From Planctomycetota bacterium (GTDB lineage: Bacteria > Planctomycetota > UBA1135 > GCA-002686595): DNA of 39,602 nt. The DNA lies in contig JACKHS010000026.1 in NCBI GenBank assembly GCA_020638875.1, forward strand, positions 1 through 39,602, read 5' to 3'. Of this stretch, positions 7,426 to 15,500 are shown piece after piece. Position 1 is the first letter of the stretch; each line of letters begins with the position of its first letter. The position numbers and the translations under genes were made by a program. The notes below the pieces were generated by a model that saw nothing but the letters and a program-made list of their open reading frames with translations, was not told the DNA's origin and searched no databases.

Positions 7426-8586
7426 ATGCCCCAGCCCGCGACCCCCCTCGAGCGCTACTTCGACACCAACGGCTCCACGCCGCTCGCCGACCCGGTGCGC
7501 GCGCTGGCGCGGACGCTGCTCGAGGAGACCTACGGCAACGCCTCGGCGCCGCACCCCGAAGGCCGCGCCGCGCGCGCGCTCGTCGAGACGGCCCGGGCCC
7601 AGGTGGCGGCGCTGCTCGGCTGCGCGCCGGGCGAGGTGATCTTCACCTCCGGCGGCACCGAGTCGAACAACCACGCGCTCTTCGGCACGGCCGCGCTGCG
7701 CCCCGGCGCGCACCTCGTCGTCAGCTCGATCGAGCACAAGTCGGTGTTGCAGAGCGCGCGCGCCCTCGAGCGCCGCGGCCACCCGCTGACGCTCGTCGCG
7801 CCGCGCGGCGACGGCGCGGTGCACGTGCGCGACGTGGAGGCGGCGCTGCGGCCCGACACCGCGCTGGTGTCCTTGATGTGGTCGAACAACGAGACCGGCA
7901 TCGTGCAGCCCGTGCGCGAGGTCGCCGCGCTGTGCCGCGAGCGCGAGGTGCGCTTCCACACCGACGCGGTCTGCACGCTCGGCAAGCTGCCGGTCGACGT
8001 GCGCGAGGTCGCCTGCGACCTGCTCTCGCTCTCGGGCCACAAGCTCTACGCGCCCAAGGGCATCGGCGTGCTCTACCGCCGCGCCGGCGTCGCGCTCGAG
8101 CCCTTGCTGCACGGCTGCGGCCACCAGGACGGTCAGCGCTCGGGCACCGAGAACACGCTCGCCATCGCCGGCTTCGGTCTGGCGTGCGAGCTCCAGCGCC
8201 GCGGCGAGCTCGCGCCCGTCGAGCCCTACGAGGCGCTGCGCCGCGAGCTGTGGGAGGGCATCCAGCGCGCGCTGCCCGCCGCGCAGCGCAACGGCGCCGG
8301 CGGCTCGCTGCCGAACACGCTCTCGGTCTGGTTCCCCGGCGCGCCCGCCGCGCGCGTGCAGGCGCGCCTCGCCGCGGACGGCTTCTCGGTCGCCGCCGGC
8401 GCGGCCGCGTCCACCGGCGCGCCGAGCCACGTGCTCGTCGCGATGGGGCACACGCCCGCGCGCGCCTCCGAGTCGCTGCGCTTCAGCCTCGGCCGTCACA
8501 CGACGCGCGCCGCCGTGAGCGCGCTGCTCGAGCACCTGCTGCCCGCCGTCGAGGCCTGCCGCGACGAAGCGGCCGCGCTCGCCTGA
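7426..8586 (+). CDS. NifS/IscS-family PLP protein lacking the catalytic cysteine
   Basis: The 386-residue length and motifs are those of class I cysteine desulfurases: SGGTESNNHAL (PLP phosphate site), H104 in IEHKSV, and the Schiff-base lysine K206 in LSGHKLYAPKGIGVLY. These positions coincide with E. coli IscS numbering (His104, Lys206). The active-site loop, normally G-S-A-C-T-S-G with the persulfide-forming cysteine, reads GAAASTG, so the residue at 328 is Ala. In addition the usual DAVQ/DATQ glutamine at 183 is Cys (HTDAVCTLGK). Known desulfurases need the loop cysteine, so this protein probably does a different aminotransferase-fold reaction (for example a lyase), or relies on another cysteine. 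A cysteine dioxygenase gene lies 89 bases downstream. Confidence 0.85.
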   Translation: MPQPATPLERYFDTNGSTPLADPVRALARTLLEETYGNASAPHPEGRAARALVETARAQVAALLGCAPGEVIFTSGGTESNNHALFGTAALRPGAHLVVSSIEHKSVLQSARALERRGHPLTLVAPRGDGAVHVRDVEAALRPDTALVSLMWSNNETGIVQPVREVAALCREREVRFHTDAVCTLGKLPVDVREVACDLLSLSGHKLYAPKGIGVLYRRAGVALEPLLHGCGHQDGQRSGTENTLAIAGFGLACELQRRGELAPVEPYEALRRELWEGIQRALPAAQRNGAGGSLPNTLSVWFPGAPAARVQARLAADGFSVAAGAAASTGAPSHVLVAMGHTPARASESLRFSLGRHTTRAAVSALLEHLLPAVEACRDEAAALA

Positions 8587-8675
8587 CCTCGCCCCCTCGC
8601 CTCGAACCCGCCCGACCCGACCTCGCCCGCCTCGCGCCGTCCCTCGACCCCGCTCGCCCCGCCTCCGACCGCTGC

Positions 8676-9254
8676 ATGAGCCGACCCCTCGAAGCGCCCT
8701 CCCTGCAGACCCTCTGCGACGACCTCACGGCCGAGCTCACGCGCGACCCGCGCGGGCGCAAGGTGGCCGCGCTGCTCGCCGAGTACGCCGCGCACTGCGA
8801 CTGCTGGGCCGAGCACGCGCACTTCGACCGCGCCGAGTACACGCGCAACCTGATCCACAAGAACGCGCACTACGAGCTGCTGCTCCTGTGCTGGGAGGCG
8901 GGCCAGGCGAGCCCGATCCACAACCACATGGAGCAGCACTGCTGGATGGCCGTCGTCGAGGGCGTCGTCGAGGAGGTGCAGTTCCGCCGCGTCGCCGACG
9001 GCGCCCCGCTGCAGGAGGGCCGCACCACCGCCCTCGAGCGCGGCGGCGTCGCCTACATCCACGACGACATCGCGCTGCACCTGGTGCGCTCGGGCGCCGG
9101 CGCCCGCGGCGCGAGCCTGCACCTCTACGCGCGGCCCTACGCCACCTGCCTCGTCTACGACCGCGAGACCGGCGCCGAGGAGCGCAAGGCGCTCGTCTAC
9201 CACTCGCTGGACGGCCGGCGGCTGGAATCGCCGGTCGACGCGGGGAGCGTCTGA
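8676..9254 (+). CDS. Cysteine dioxygenase, type I
   Basis: This non-haem iron cupin of 192 residues should oxidise L-cysteine to cysteine sulfinate with O2. The three iron ligands are visible: H82 and H84 (SPIHNHMEQHC) and H135 (IALHLV). C89 and Y151 (SLHLYARPY) fall where the mammalian enzyme has the Cys93-Tyr157 thioether cofactor; many bacterial homologues carry Gly in place of that Cys, so this protein looks like the cofactor-forming type. The following TCLVYDRETG stretch also resembles the animal enzymes. A related thiol dioxygenase with another substrate is less likely. It follows the NifS-like gene on the same strand and may share its transcript. Confidence 0.9.
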   Translation: MSRPLEAPSLQTLCDDLTAELTRDPRGRKVAALLAEYAAHCDCWAEHAHFDRAEYTRNLIHKNAHYELLLLCWEAGQASPIHNHMEQHCWMAVVEGVVEEVQFRRVADGAPLQEGRTTALERGGVAYIHDDIALHLVRSGAGARGASLHLYARPYATCLVYDRETGAEERKALVYHSLDGRRLESPVDAGSV

Positions 9255-9279
9255 GCCGGCGGGCTCCGGGGCGGTGCGC

Positions 9280-9531
9280 CTACAACGCGTCGAGCTCGGC
9301 CTGCATGCACGCGAGTACGTCGAACTGACGCGCGAGCTTGCGCACGTGACCGCGTTGGACGACCGCGCGTCGCCCGGCGCCGTGGCCGCCCTTGGGTAGG
9401 TAGAACGCGGCGCCACCGCCCGGTGGATAGATGTGCCAGCGATGCACGCCGAGCACCCAGCGACAGCCCGGGAGGCAGACCTCGAGCGCGCGCTCGATGT
9501 CCGTCAGGCGCAGCTCGCCCGAGGACGCCAC
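9280..9531 (-). CDS. Small HicA-like putative toxin
   Basis: This is an 83-residue protein starting at GTG, whose first base is the last base of the upstream stop (TAGTG). It contains WVLGVHRWHIYPPGGG and then RRAVVQRGHVRKLARQF, which resembles the HicA layout: a G-x-H strand with a catalytic His, then a basic segment and a final 'lrk.lrq.g' helix. HicA toxins are small mRNA interferases with a dsRBD-like fold. It is longer at the C-terminus than typical HicA (about 60 residues). The longer open frame upstream overlaps the partner gene and looks like a shadow. Assignment rests on pattern only; no toxin activity can be read from sequence. Confidence 0.5.
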   Translation of the reverse strand: MASSGELRLTDIERALEVCLPGCRWVLGVHRWHIYPPGGGAAFYLPKGGHGAGRRAVVQRGHVRKLARQFDVLACMQAELDAL

Positions 9532-10007
9532 TACGCGGCGATCTGGAGTCCCGTCTCGACTTCGTTCGCGTCCGCGTCGAGGTGCGACAAGTCGACCACC
9601 TCGTACGCGACCTCGACGTCGGCGTCCGCCGACTGGAGGGACGGGTCCACGTAGTGCTCGCGACGGATCGAGGCCACGGCCTCGTCCCACAGCGTCGTCA
9701 AGGACGCCTGCTGCGACGACAGGAAGGGCCCACACAGCTCGCGGAACTCGTCCAGGGAGCCCGCCGTCGCGGCGAGGTCGAACAGCACCTCGAGCCAGGC
9801 CCTGCGGAACTCGGTGCACGCCACGCTGCGGTCGGAGCCGCCGCCGGCGATGCCGACCGGCGCGATCCCGGTGATCCACTGCTCCTCGTGCCCGTCGATC
9901 CGCTCGACCTCCAGGAGCGCGCGCCCGCGCATGCGGACGCCGGCGACGAAGCCGTTGCCGACGACGACTTGGTGGAAGGAGAAGAGCAGCGGGAGCCGGG
10001 GCACCAT
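9531..10007 (-). CDS. HicB-like putative antitoxin
   Basis: This 158-residue acidic protein starts at ATG 10007 and overlaps the downstream small gene by one base. The middle part (RALLEVERIDGHEEQWITGIAPVG..SVACTEFRRAWLEVLFDLA) has the strand-strand-strand-helix rhythm of the HicB partial RNase H fold, including a polar-hydrophobic helix where HicB has 'eal.n..eai'. The C-terminus is rich in Asp, Glu and Val, and no DNA-binding helix is evident. The order antitoxin-then-toxin would make this a hicBA rather than hicAB arrangement. It lies between a cysteine dioxygenase gene and a tRNA gene. Function is inferred mainly from gene pairing. Confidence 0.5.
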   Translation of the reverse strand: MVPRLPLLFSFHQVVVGNGFVAGVRMRGRALLEVERIDGHEEQWITGIAPVGIAGGGSDRSVACTEFRRAWLEVLFDLAATAGSLDEFRELCGPFLSSQQASLTTLWDEAVASIRREHYVDPSLQSADADVEVAYEVVDLSHLDADANEVETGLQIAA

Positions 10008-10253
10008 GAGGGCTCGAAGGGGCGGCGCGGCGGCCGAGGTCGCCGCGCTAGGGTTCGAGGAAGTTCAGTATCGATCGTCGCGACCGAGCTGAGGAGCCCC
10101 CGGTCACGCGAATCGGCCTGGAACCCTCGACGCGGCCCGGGCGGTAGCCCGTCGCGGGACGCTCGGTCGCCCGCATGGGGCGGGGCTCCGGCGTGGCCGG
10201 GCCAGGGGCGCACCATCTTGCGGGAGAGCCCGGTGCCTGCCGGCGGCCTGCCG

Positions 10254-10282
10254 TTGACTCCGGCGGCCCCAGGACCTAGAGT
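10254..10282 (+). promoter_or_regulatory. tRNA promoter TTGACT-17-TAGAGT
   Basis: TTGACT at 10254-10259, a 17-base spacer and TAGAGT at 10277-10282, with the mature tRNA beginning 15 bases later. This is the best sigma-70-type promoter in the window and serves as a reference for the -10 forms elsewhere. Confidence 0.7.
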
Positions 10283-10296
10283 TCTCGCCCCTTCGT

Positions 10297-10373
10297 GGCG
10301 AGGTAGCTCAGTCGGTTAGAGCACTGGCTTCATAAGCCAGGTGTCGCGGGTTCGAGTCCCGCCCTCGCTACCA
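10297..10373 (+). tRNA. tRNA-Met (CAU anticodon), CCA encoded
   Basis: A full cloverleaf is present: acceptor GGCGAGG with CCTCGCT (last pair G-U), D arm GCTC..GAGC, anticodon stem CTGGC/GCCAG with loop TTCATAA (CAT at 10331-10333), T arm GCGGG-TTCGAGT-CCCGC, discriminator A and an encoded CCA. The 77-nt length reflects one extra D-loop base. An elongator methionine tRNA is most likely. A tRNA-Ile2 with a lysidine-modified CAU anticodon is the alternative. It is not an initiator, since the first acceptor pair can form and the anticodon stem lacks three consecutive G-C pairs. Confidence 0.95.
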
Positions 10374-10608
10374 GCTCACCGCGCGCCCCGGCGCCGCGCC
10401 CGCGAGGCGCGCCTGGGCGCCCGCCTGCGCGGCGCGCTGCCTGCCGCCGAGCCGTCGCGGTCGGCGCCGCGCCGCGCCTGAGCCCCGCCGCGGCGTCGGG
10501 AGCGCCACGTCCTGACACCTCCGCGCCTGGCGCCCAAGCTCCGAAGCGATCCCCTCGTCCGCCGAGTCGCCGCGCTCGCGCTCGAGGCCCCCTGGACTCT
10601 TCCGCCGC

Positions 10609-10615
10609 AAAGGAG
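10609..10615 (+). promoter_or_regulatory. Ribosome binding site AAAGGAG deciding a TTG start
   Basis: AAAGGAG stands five bases before TTG at 10621. No ATG or GTG at suitable spacing exists nearby in that frame, so the rare TTG start is favoured. Confidence 0.65.
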
Positions 10616-10620
10616 TCGCC

Positions 10621-11409
10621 TTGGGCCCATCCGAACCTCCTCGTGATCCGCAGGACGCCGAGCGCCACGAAGGCCTCTGGCGGTCCTACGTGGAGCGCAA
10701 GGCGGCGCGGGACGCCGAGCGCGCGCGGCTCGCGGGGCTGGCGCACGAGGGGGTGCTGCAGCCGCAGGCGGGCGGCGCGGGGCTCGTGCGGCGCGCGCCG
10801 CGCAACCGCCCGTACCCCGGCAGCGACGTGCTCGGCGGCGAGACGGCCGGCGAGGTGCTCGAGCGCGTGCTCGACGGCGACCCGCTCGACATGGACGGGC
10901 GCTGCTTCGCGCGGCTGCGGCACAACGCGACGCTGGTCGACGGCGATCGGCTGTACGACCGCGCGACGGCCGCGGTGGCGATCGCGGCGCTCGACTACGA
11001 CGGCGCGCCCGAGCTCGGCCGCTGGCTCGACCGCGTCATCGACCGCACGATCCGCGCGCTGCTCGACGAGGACATCGAGGCCGAGCGGCAGGGCCTCCCG
11101 CCGACGCGGCCGCGGGACCCGGCGCACGGCTTCCTCTCGGACGCGCTGGGCGTCGAGCCGCCGATCGCGCGCAAGTGCGCCGTCGTGTTCAACGGCCTGC
11201 CGATCCCGGTGCGCAAGGCGTTCTGGGCGATGATCATGCAGGACAAGAGCCTCAACCGCGCGGTGGCCGAGGGCCTCGGTCCGCCGGAGACGTGTGAGGC
11301 GCGCGTGCGCTATGCGATGGGGATGATGAGTTCCCTCGGCGACTGGCCCGAGCCCAACCCCGACCCTGGCGCGCCGAGCTGGTGCGACGACGAGGAGGAG
11401 GGGACGTGA
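10621..11409 (+). CDS. Unrecognised protein with a sigma-factor-like C-terminal region
   Basis: Start TTG is chosen because of the strong AAAGGAG site; 262 residues follow. Residues about 105-165 (RLYDRATAAVAIAALDYDG..WLDRVIDRTIRALLDEDIEAER) form an acidic helical region. Residues about 190-235 read LPIPVRKAFWAMIMQDKSLNRAVAEGLGPPETCEARVRYAM, which has the spacing of sigma region 4 (a 'LP..yR.vf.l....g.s..eiA..lg.p..tv..r...a' rhythm). Region 2 motifs are not clear, so this is at best a divergent sigma-like or DNA-binding protein. The tail is very acidic (DDEEEGT). It overlaps the next gene by GTGA and heads a four-gene set that includes a giant anchored protein. Confidence 0.65.
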   Translation: MGPSEPPRDPQDAERHEGLWRSYVERKAARDAERARLAGLAHEGVLQPQAGGAGLVRRAPRNRPYPGSDVLGGETAGEVLERVLDGDPLDMDGRCFARLRHNATLVDGDRLYDRATAAVAIAALDYDGAPELGRWLDRVIDRTIRALLDEDIEAERQGLPPTRPRDPAHGFLSDALGVEPPIARKCAVVFNGLPIPVRKAFWAMIMQDKSLNRAVAEGLGPPETCEARVRYAMGMMSSLGDWPEPNPDPGAPSWCDDEEEGT

Positions 11410-12350
11410 GCGACACGCTCGAGCTCCTCTCGCCCGAGGTGGAGGCCTTGCTGCGCGAGCTCGCGCAGGATCCCGAGTCGACGCTGCTGCGGGTCGACCG
11501 CCCGCGCGAGCTGCGCGACCTCTCCATGCGACGTGCGGAGGTCTCCGCGCGCAGCGCCGGATGGACGAACGCGGAGCGCAAGCTGCTCGAGTGTCATCGC
11601 GAGGAGGTCGCGTTCCTTCTGCGCTACCTCTACTACGTGCGCTTCGTGTCCAGCGAGCGCCAGATCGCCCTGCGCGAGCTGCGACTGCGGCAGAACTTCC
11701 GCGGCCTGCGCCCTGACGAGGACCTGTTGCGCTCCCGCATCGCGCGTCACGCCGCCCAGCTTCGCCGCGAGCACGCGGCCGACCCCACGACGGCGCTGGT
11801 AGAGGAGTCGCTGGATCTGTCCCGCGATCCTGCCGTTGCCCCGATGCAACTCGCCGCGGTGTCGCTGCGCCTGGTGCCCTCGGAGTCGGCGCGGCTCTAC
11901 ATGGGTTACGAGTACAGCGCGGCTGGGCACGCGCGCAGCGCGTTGAGGGTGGCGCAGGCAGTCATCGAACGAGGGGAACGGAGCAGTGTCCAGGCTCACG
12001 CGCTTGGTCTGATCGGTCGGATCTACACGAAGCTGGGCTGCACCCCTCTGTCACTGGCTGCGTACAAGAGTGCCCACCATCTTGATCCCACGCTTCCCAC
12101 GACTGCCTTGGAAGCGCTTGGACAATCAGTTCAAGTTGGAGATCAGGCAGGCGCATCACGAATTGCCCGAGGCCTCGACTTGCGGTTCCTCGAACACTAC
12201 GCAGGCATGGAGAGGTGGGCGACTCTCCTACGTCTTGCGCGGAAGCGCGGGGAGTGGGCTCCAAGCTCGGATTCTAGGTCAGCAGTTCGGGACGTACTGC
12301 GCACTTGCGGGCCATCAGTGGCAGTTGTCTTGGAGGTGTTTTGCGAGTGA
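11406..12350 (+). CDS. TPR-like helical protein
   Basis: GTG 11406 overlaps the preceding TGA; 314 residues. The C-terminal half has tetratricopeptide-like helix pairs (ARLYMGYEYSAAGHARSALRVAQAVIERG, HALGLIGRIYTKLGCTPLSLAAYKSAHHLDP), suggesting a protein-interaction role. There is no signal peptide or membrane segment, so it is expected to be cytoplasmic. DNA composition changes inside the gene: up to about 11,850 it matches the GC-rich surroundings, afterwards codons ending in A or T become common. It is followed by another GTGA overlap. A partner of the preceding sigma-like protein is a reasonable guess only. Confidence 0.7.
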   Translation: MSDTLELLSPEVEALLRELAQDPESTLLRVDRPRELRDLSMRRAEVSARSAGWTNAERKLLECHREEVAFLLRYLYYVRFVSSERQIALRELRLRQNFRGLRPDEDLLRSRIARHAAQLRREHAADPTTALVEESLDLSRDPAVAPMQLAAVSLRLVPSESARLYMGYEYSAAGHARSALRVAQAVIERGERSSVQAHALGLIGRIYTKLGCTPLSLAAYKSAHHLDPTLPTTALEALGQSVQVGDQAGASRIARGLDLRFLEHYAGMERWATLLRLARKRGEWAPSSDSRSAVRDVLRTCGPSVAVVLEVFCE

Positions 12351-12568
12351 GGCTCACCAAGAGGTTCCTGCCAGTGTTCGCGCTGCTAGCTACTCTAGTT
12401 GGAGACACAGCTATCGGGCAGATCGGTGGCATCGATCCAGTTCCACCGCAGGTCAGCACCAGCGGGGCGAAGAAGCGCGATAGGACAACTCCGAGCCCTA
12501 ATCCCGGCCCTATCAACAACAAGACAATCGGCGGTTCGCCGGGAACCGGTGGTGGTAGCGGCTCCTAG
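12347..12568 (+). CDS. Small secreted protein with Gly/Ser-rich tail
   Basis: This 73-residue protein starts at GTG 12347 within the GTGA overlap; a TTG six bases earlier is the alternative. The N-terminus (MRLTKRFLPVFALLATLVGDTAIGQ) is a typical Sec signal peptide with a likely cut after AIGQ or nearby. The mature part is about 48 residues, has no cysteine, is rich in Pro, Asn, Ser and Gly and ends GTGGGSGS. It matches no family I know. Base composition is low in GC relative to the window. Being locked between the TPR-like protein and the giant anchored protein, it probably belongs to the same process. Confidence 0.6.
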   Translation: MRLTKRFLPVFALLATLVGDTAIGQIGGIDPVPPQVSTSGAKKRDRTTPSPNPGPINNKTIGGSPGTGGGSGS

Positions 12569-12584
12569 GCACCGTTTGTCCAGG

Positions 12585-15500
12585 ATGAAGTCGTATCGTG
12601 CTCTTGGACTCCTTGGGGCGGCTGTCGCATCACTGCTGTTCCTGATCCTGCGGCAAGCGCCCACGCAGCATGTGCGGGACGCCGAACTCGATGGTAGGGA
12701 AGAGTCAATTGACCATCGATCGTCGCAAACTGACGAAGCGGCCGCCCCAGATACCCTCGGCGTGGTGGTCGTTGATGGGGCAGCAAGCCAGACCCCATCG
12801 GAGTCAAGGTTGGCTCTTGATCAGTTCCACGAGGTCGTTGTTGCCGACCTTGATGGCAATCCGATCGTCGATGCAGAGGTTACTCTATGTGCAGTTCTCG
12901 GAGCGGCTGTGCATCCACTCGCCGCAGAGAAATCGACACTCCTAGAGTTGGAGGAACGAGGGTCGAGTGGACGAACTGACGCCTCCGGCCACTGTAGGCT
13001 TGTTGTGCCTGGGGAGCGCGACTGTTCCAAGGCGATCATGTGGGCTAGCAAACCCGGCTACCTTACAGTTGGTTGCGAGCTTGAGCGGGCGTCGTGGAGC
13101 GGAGCGTCGAATCTGGTCCTGGTTCCTGCCGGTGCGGTACATGTGCGTGTTTCGGACCCAACTGGAAACCCACTAGTCGGAGCTCAAGTCCACTGCTTCG
13201 GACTTAGGATTGAAGATGCTCGGATCATGGGGCAGCGCGGGCCCGACGTCGAGAGCCTGCAAGGGGGCGACGACCTTGATTCAGCCTATGGCGCCCTTCG
13301 TCGCAAGTACGTCACGAATGTCAACGGCGTAGCGCATGTGGCTGCCTGTCCGCGCACCACGCTTCTCGTGGTGTCATACGAGGGCTTGGCGCCTACCATG
13401 GTGGCGCAGCTACCAGGCGACATCGAAATCGCCGTGCAACTTGGCCAAGGCACCTTTCGCACTGGCGGGTCGCTTGCGCGAGTTGATGGAGGCGCACTCC
13501 CCGAAGGAATGCGAGTGCTGGTTCGCTGGATGAGCGAGACCGGTCGTCCTCCGCTGGGCGTGTTTCGTGTCAATCGACGGGGAGAGTGGGGCCCGGCGAC
13601 ACTTCCTGTTCCGAACGGCGGTTCGATCCAGTTCAACGTCGAGGGAGGCGACTGCTTCACCGAGCCGCTCCTTGTGGATGTGCCAGAAAACGGCAAGTGG
13701 GTCCAGGCGGACTTCGTCCTAGAACCGGGCTACGATCAATTGGTGCATGTGCTCGACGAGGATGACGAGCCGGTCGTCGGGGCTGAGGTTGACCTATGGT
13801 GGCAGGGGGAGCTGTCATCACCATGGCGTCGAGCTTGGACCGATGAGCGGGGGCTTGCGCTCATTACAGGCTGCCGCATGGGAGCAACTGCTTCATGTCG
13901 GGCGCGCGCCGAGAACTTTACCGTCGGCATACAGGATGCGGTTGGAATCGTTCATGATGAGCCGGTCGAGTTGCGGATGCAGCGAGCAGTATCGCTTGGC
14001 GGTCATGTCTCGTATCGTGGGCATCCCGTGGAGGACTTCAATGTCCACGTTATCTCGGAGTTCGCTGATGCCAGTCGTTCTCAGGCCTTCCGCGGCAGGC
14101 GTGACGGGAGTTTCCTAATGAACTCCCTGTCGAAGGGGCGGAAGATCATCTTTGCTTCCGCCGTTGGTCGTGGAGATAGCACGGAGGTTGTGGTCGAAGC
14201 CGATGCCGGCTTGGGCCATTCCGATGTTGAGTTGGAACTTCTCGAGGGCTTTCCTGGCATCGCGGTGGTTCTGGACGCTCTGACCGGACGTCCCCTGTCC
14301 TCGGCGACCGCAGTCGTTCGGCCTTGCCTTTTCTCCCAGAGTTTCGAACCCCTTGGGTCACCGATTCAAGCGGACCCAAGCGGCGCGATACGCATCGAAG
14401 CGGTCTCAGGATCTGAACCGACCCTCGAAGTGAGCGCGCCTGGCTACGGCTCCGTCATCGCCAGGGGGGTACTGCAGCAGGCTGGCGTTGTCGACTTCGG
14501 TGAAGTCGCACTGAGCCGCGCTCAGATCCTCCACATCGTGCTGTCCGGCCGTGACGAGTTGGTGCGTGAGGGCTGGTGGTTCCGAGCGGATGGCACAACG
14601 AGGATTCCCTACACCTTGGTGCCCGATACCGGTCGCCTAGACATTCCCGATGTGCTTGCCGGGCACTACACGTTTGAGTTGCTTCGGCAAGATGGTGATG
14701 GGCAATTGGTGAGCGCAGTGCTTCGGGCCGGGGTCGAATGGGAGCATATCTTCTGTCTGGATGGCGGTTGCTCGATAGATGTCCGCCCTGCTCATGGCGA
14801 GAGTGGTGGCCTGCGGCTCCCGGTCGCAGCAACGGTGATCTTCGAAGGTCGAAGCGGAACTCCAGTTGAGCTAACGAATACTCTCGACGAGAATGGCTGT
14901 ACGAGATTCTCAGGAGTCCTGGGGAGTCATGCCACCATCGAGTTCTATGGCGGGGGAGAACTAGTCTCATTCACGGAGGTCCAGCTGGACGAGAAGGCAT
15001 CGATACTCGTCGAGTACTCGCTGAGGCACCGACTGAGTATCCGATTCACTTCAGATCGTGATATTGACTTCACTCGTTCAGTCGCCTGTATTGCAAAGTC
15101 ATTGGGCTCTGTTGGTAGCTTGCCATGGATGACATGCGGCGTCGATGGCACTGTCGAGTTCGGGATTGAAGGTCCGGGATCCTACTGTGTATTCTTCTAC
15201 GCCAAGGAAGTGGGTGTCTCCTGGTACGAAGTCGCCGTGGGGGCCAACGATGTTCACTCGGTTGGAATCCAAGTTCATGAGGGCGTTCGCCTCTCGTTGA
15301 AGTCAAGTGATGACGGGATGCCCGTCGGCGGGGCAAGTTGGAGTGGGAGTCTACCCGGGACTTGGGCGGCGCTAGTCGGTGGAGTGACCCTGGCGTCGGG
15401 GGCGAGTGAGGAAGTAGTTCTGCCAATCGGCACCTACGATTTCCGCGTCGTCCGCGACGGATACTGGGCCGCTCGCGTGACCCGCGAACTGCGGGGGGAC

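Noticed and set aside
7271..7639. Repeat-coded protein reading SFERP/SDPVP through the tandem repeats
   Set aside because: It has no ribosome site and runs out of frame into the NifS-like gene; the repeat lies in non-coding DNA.
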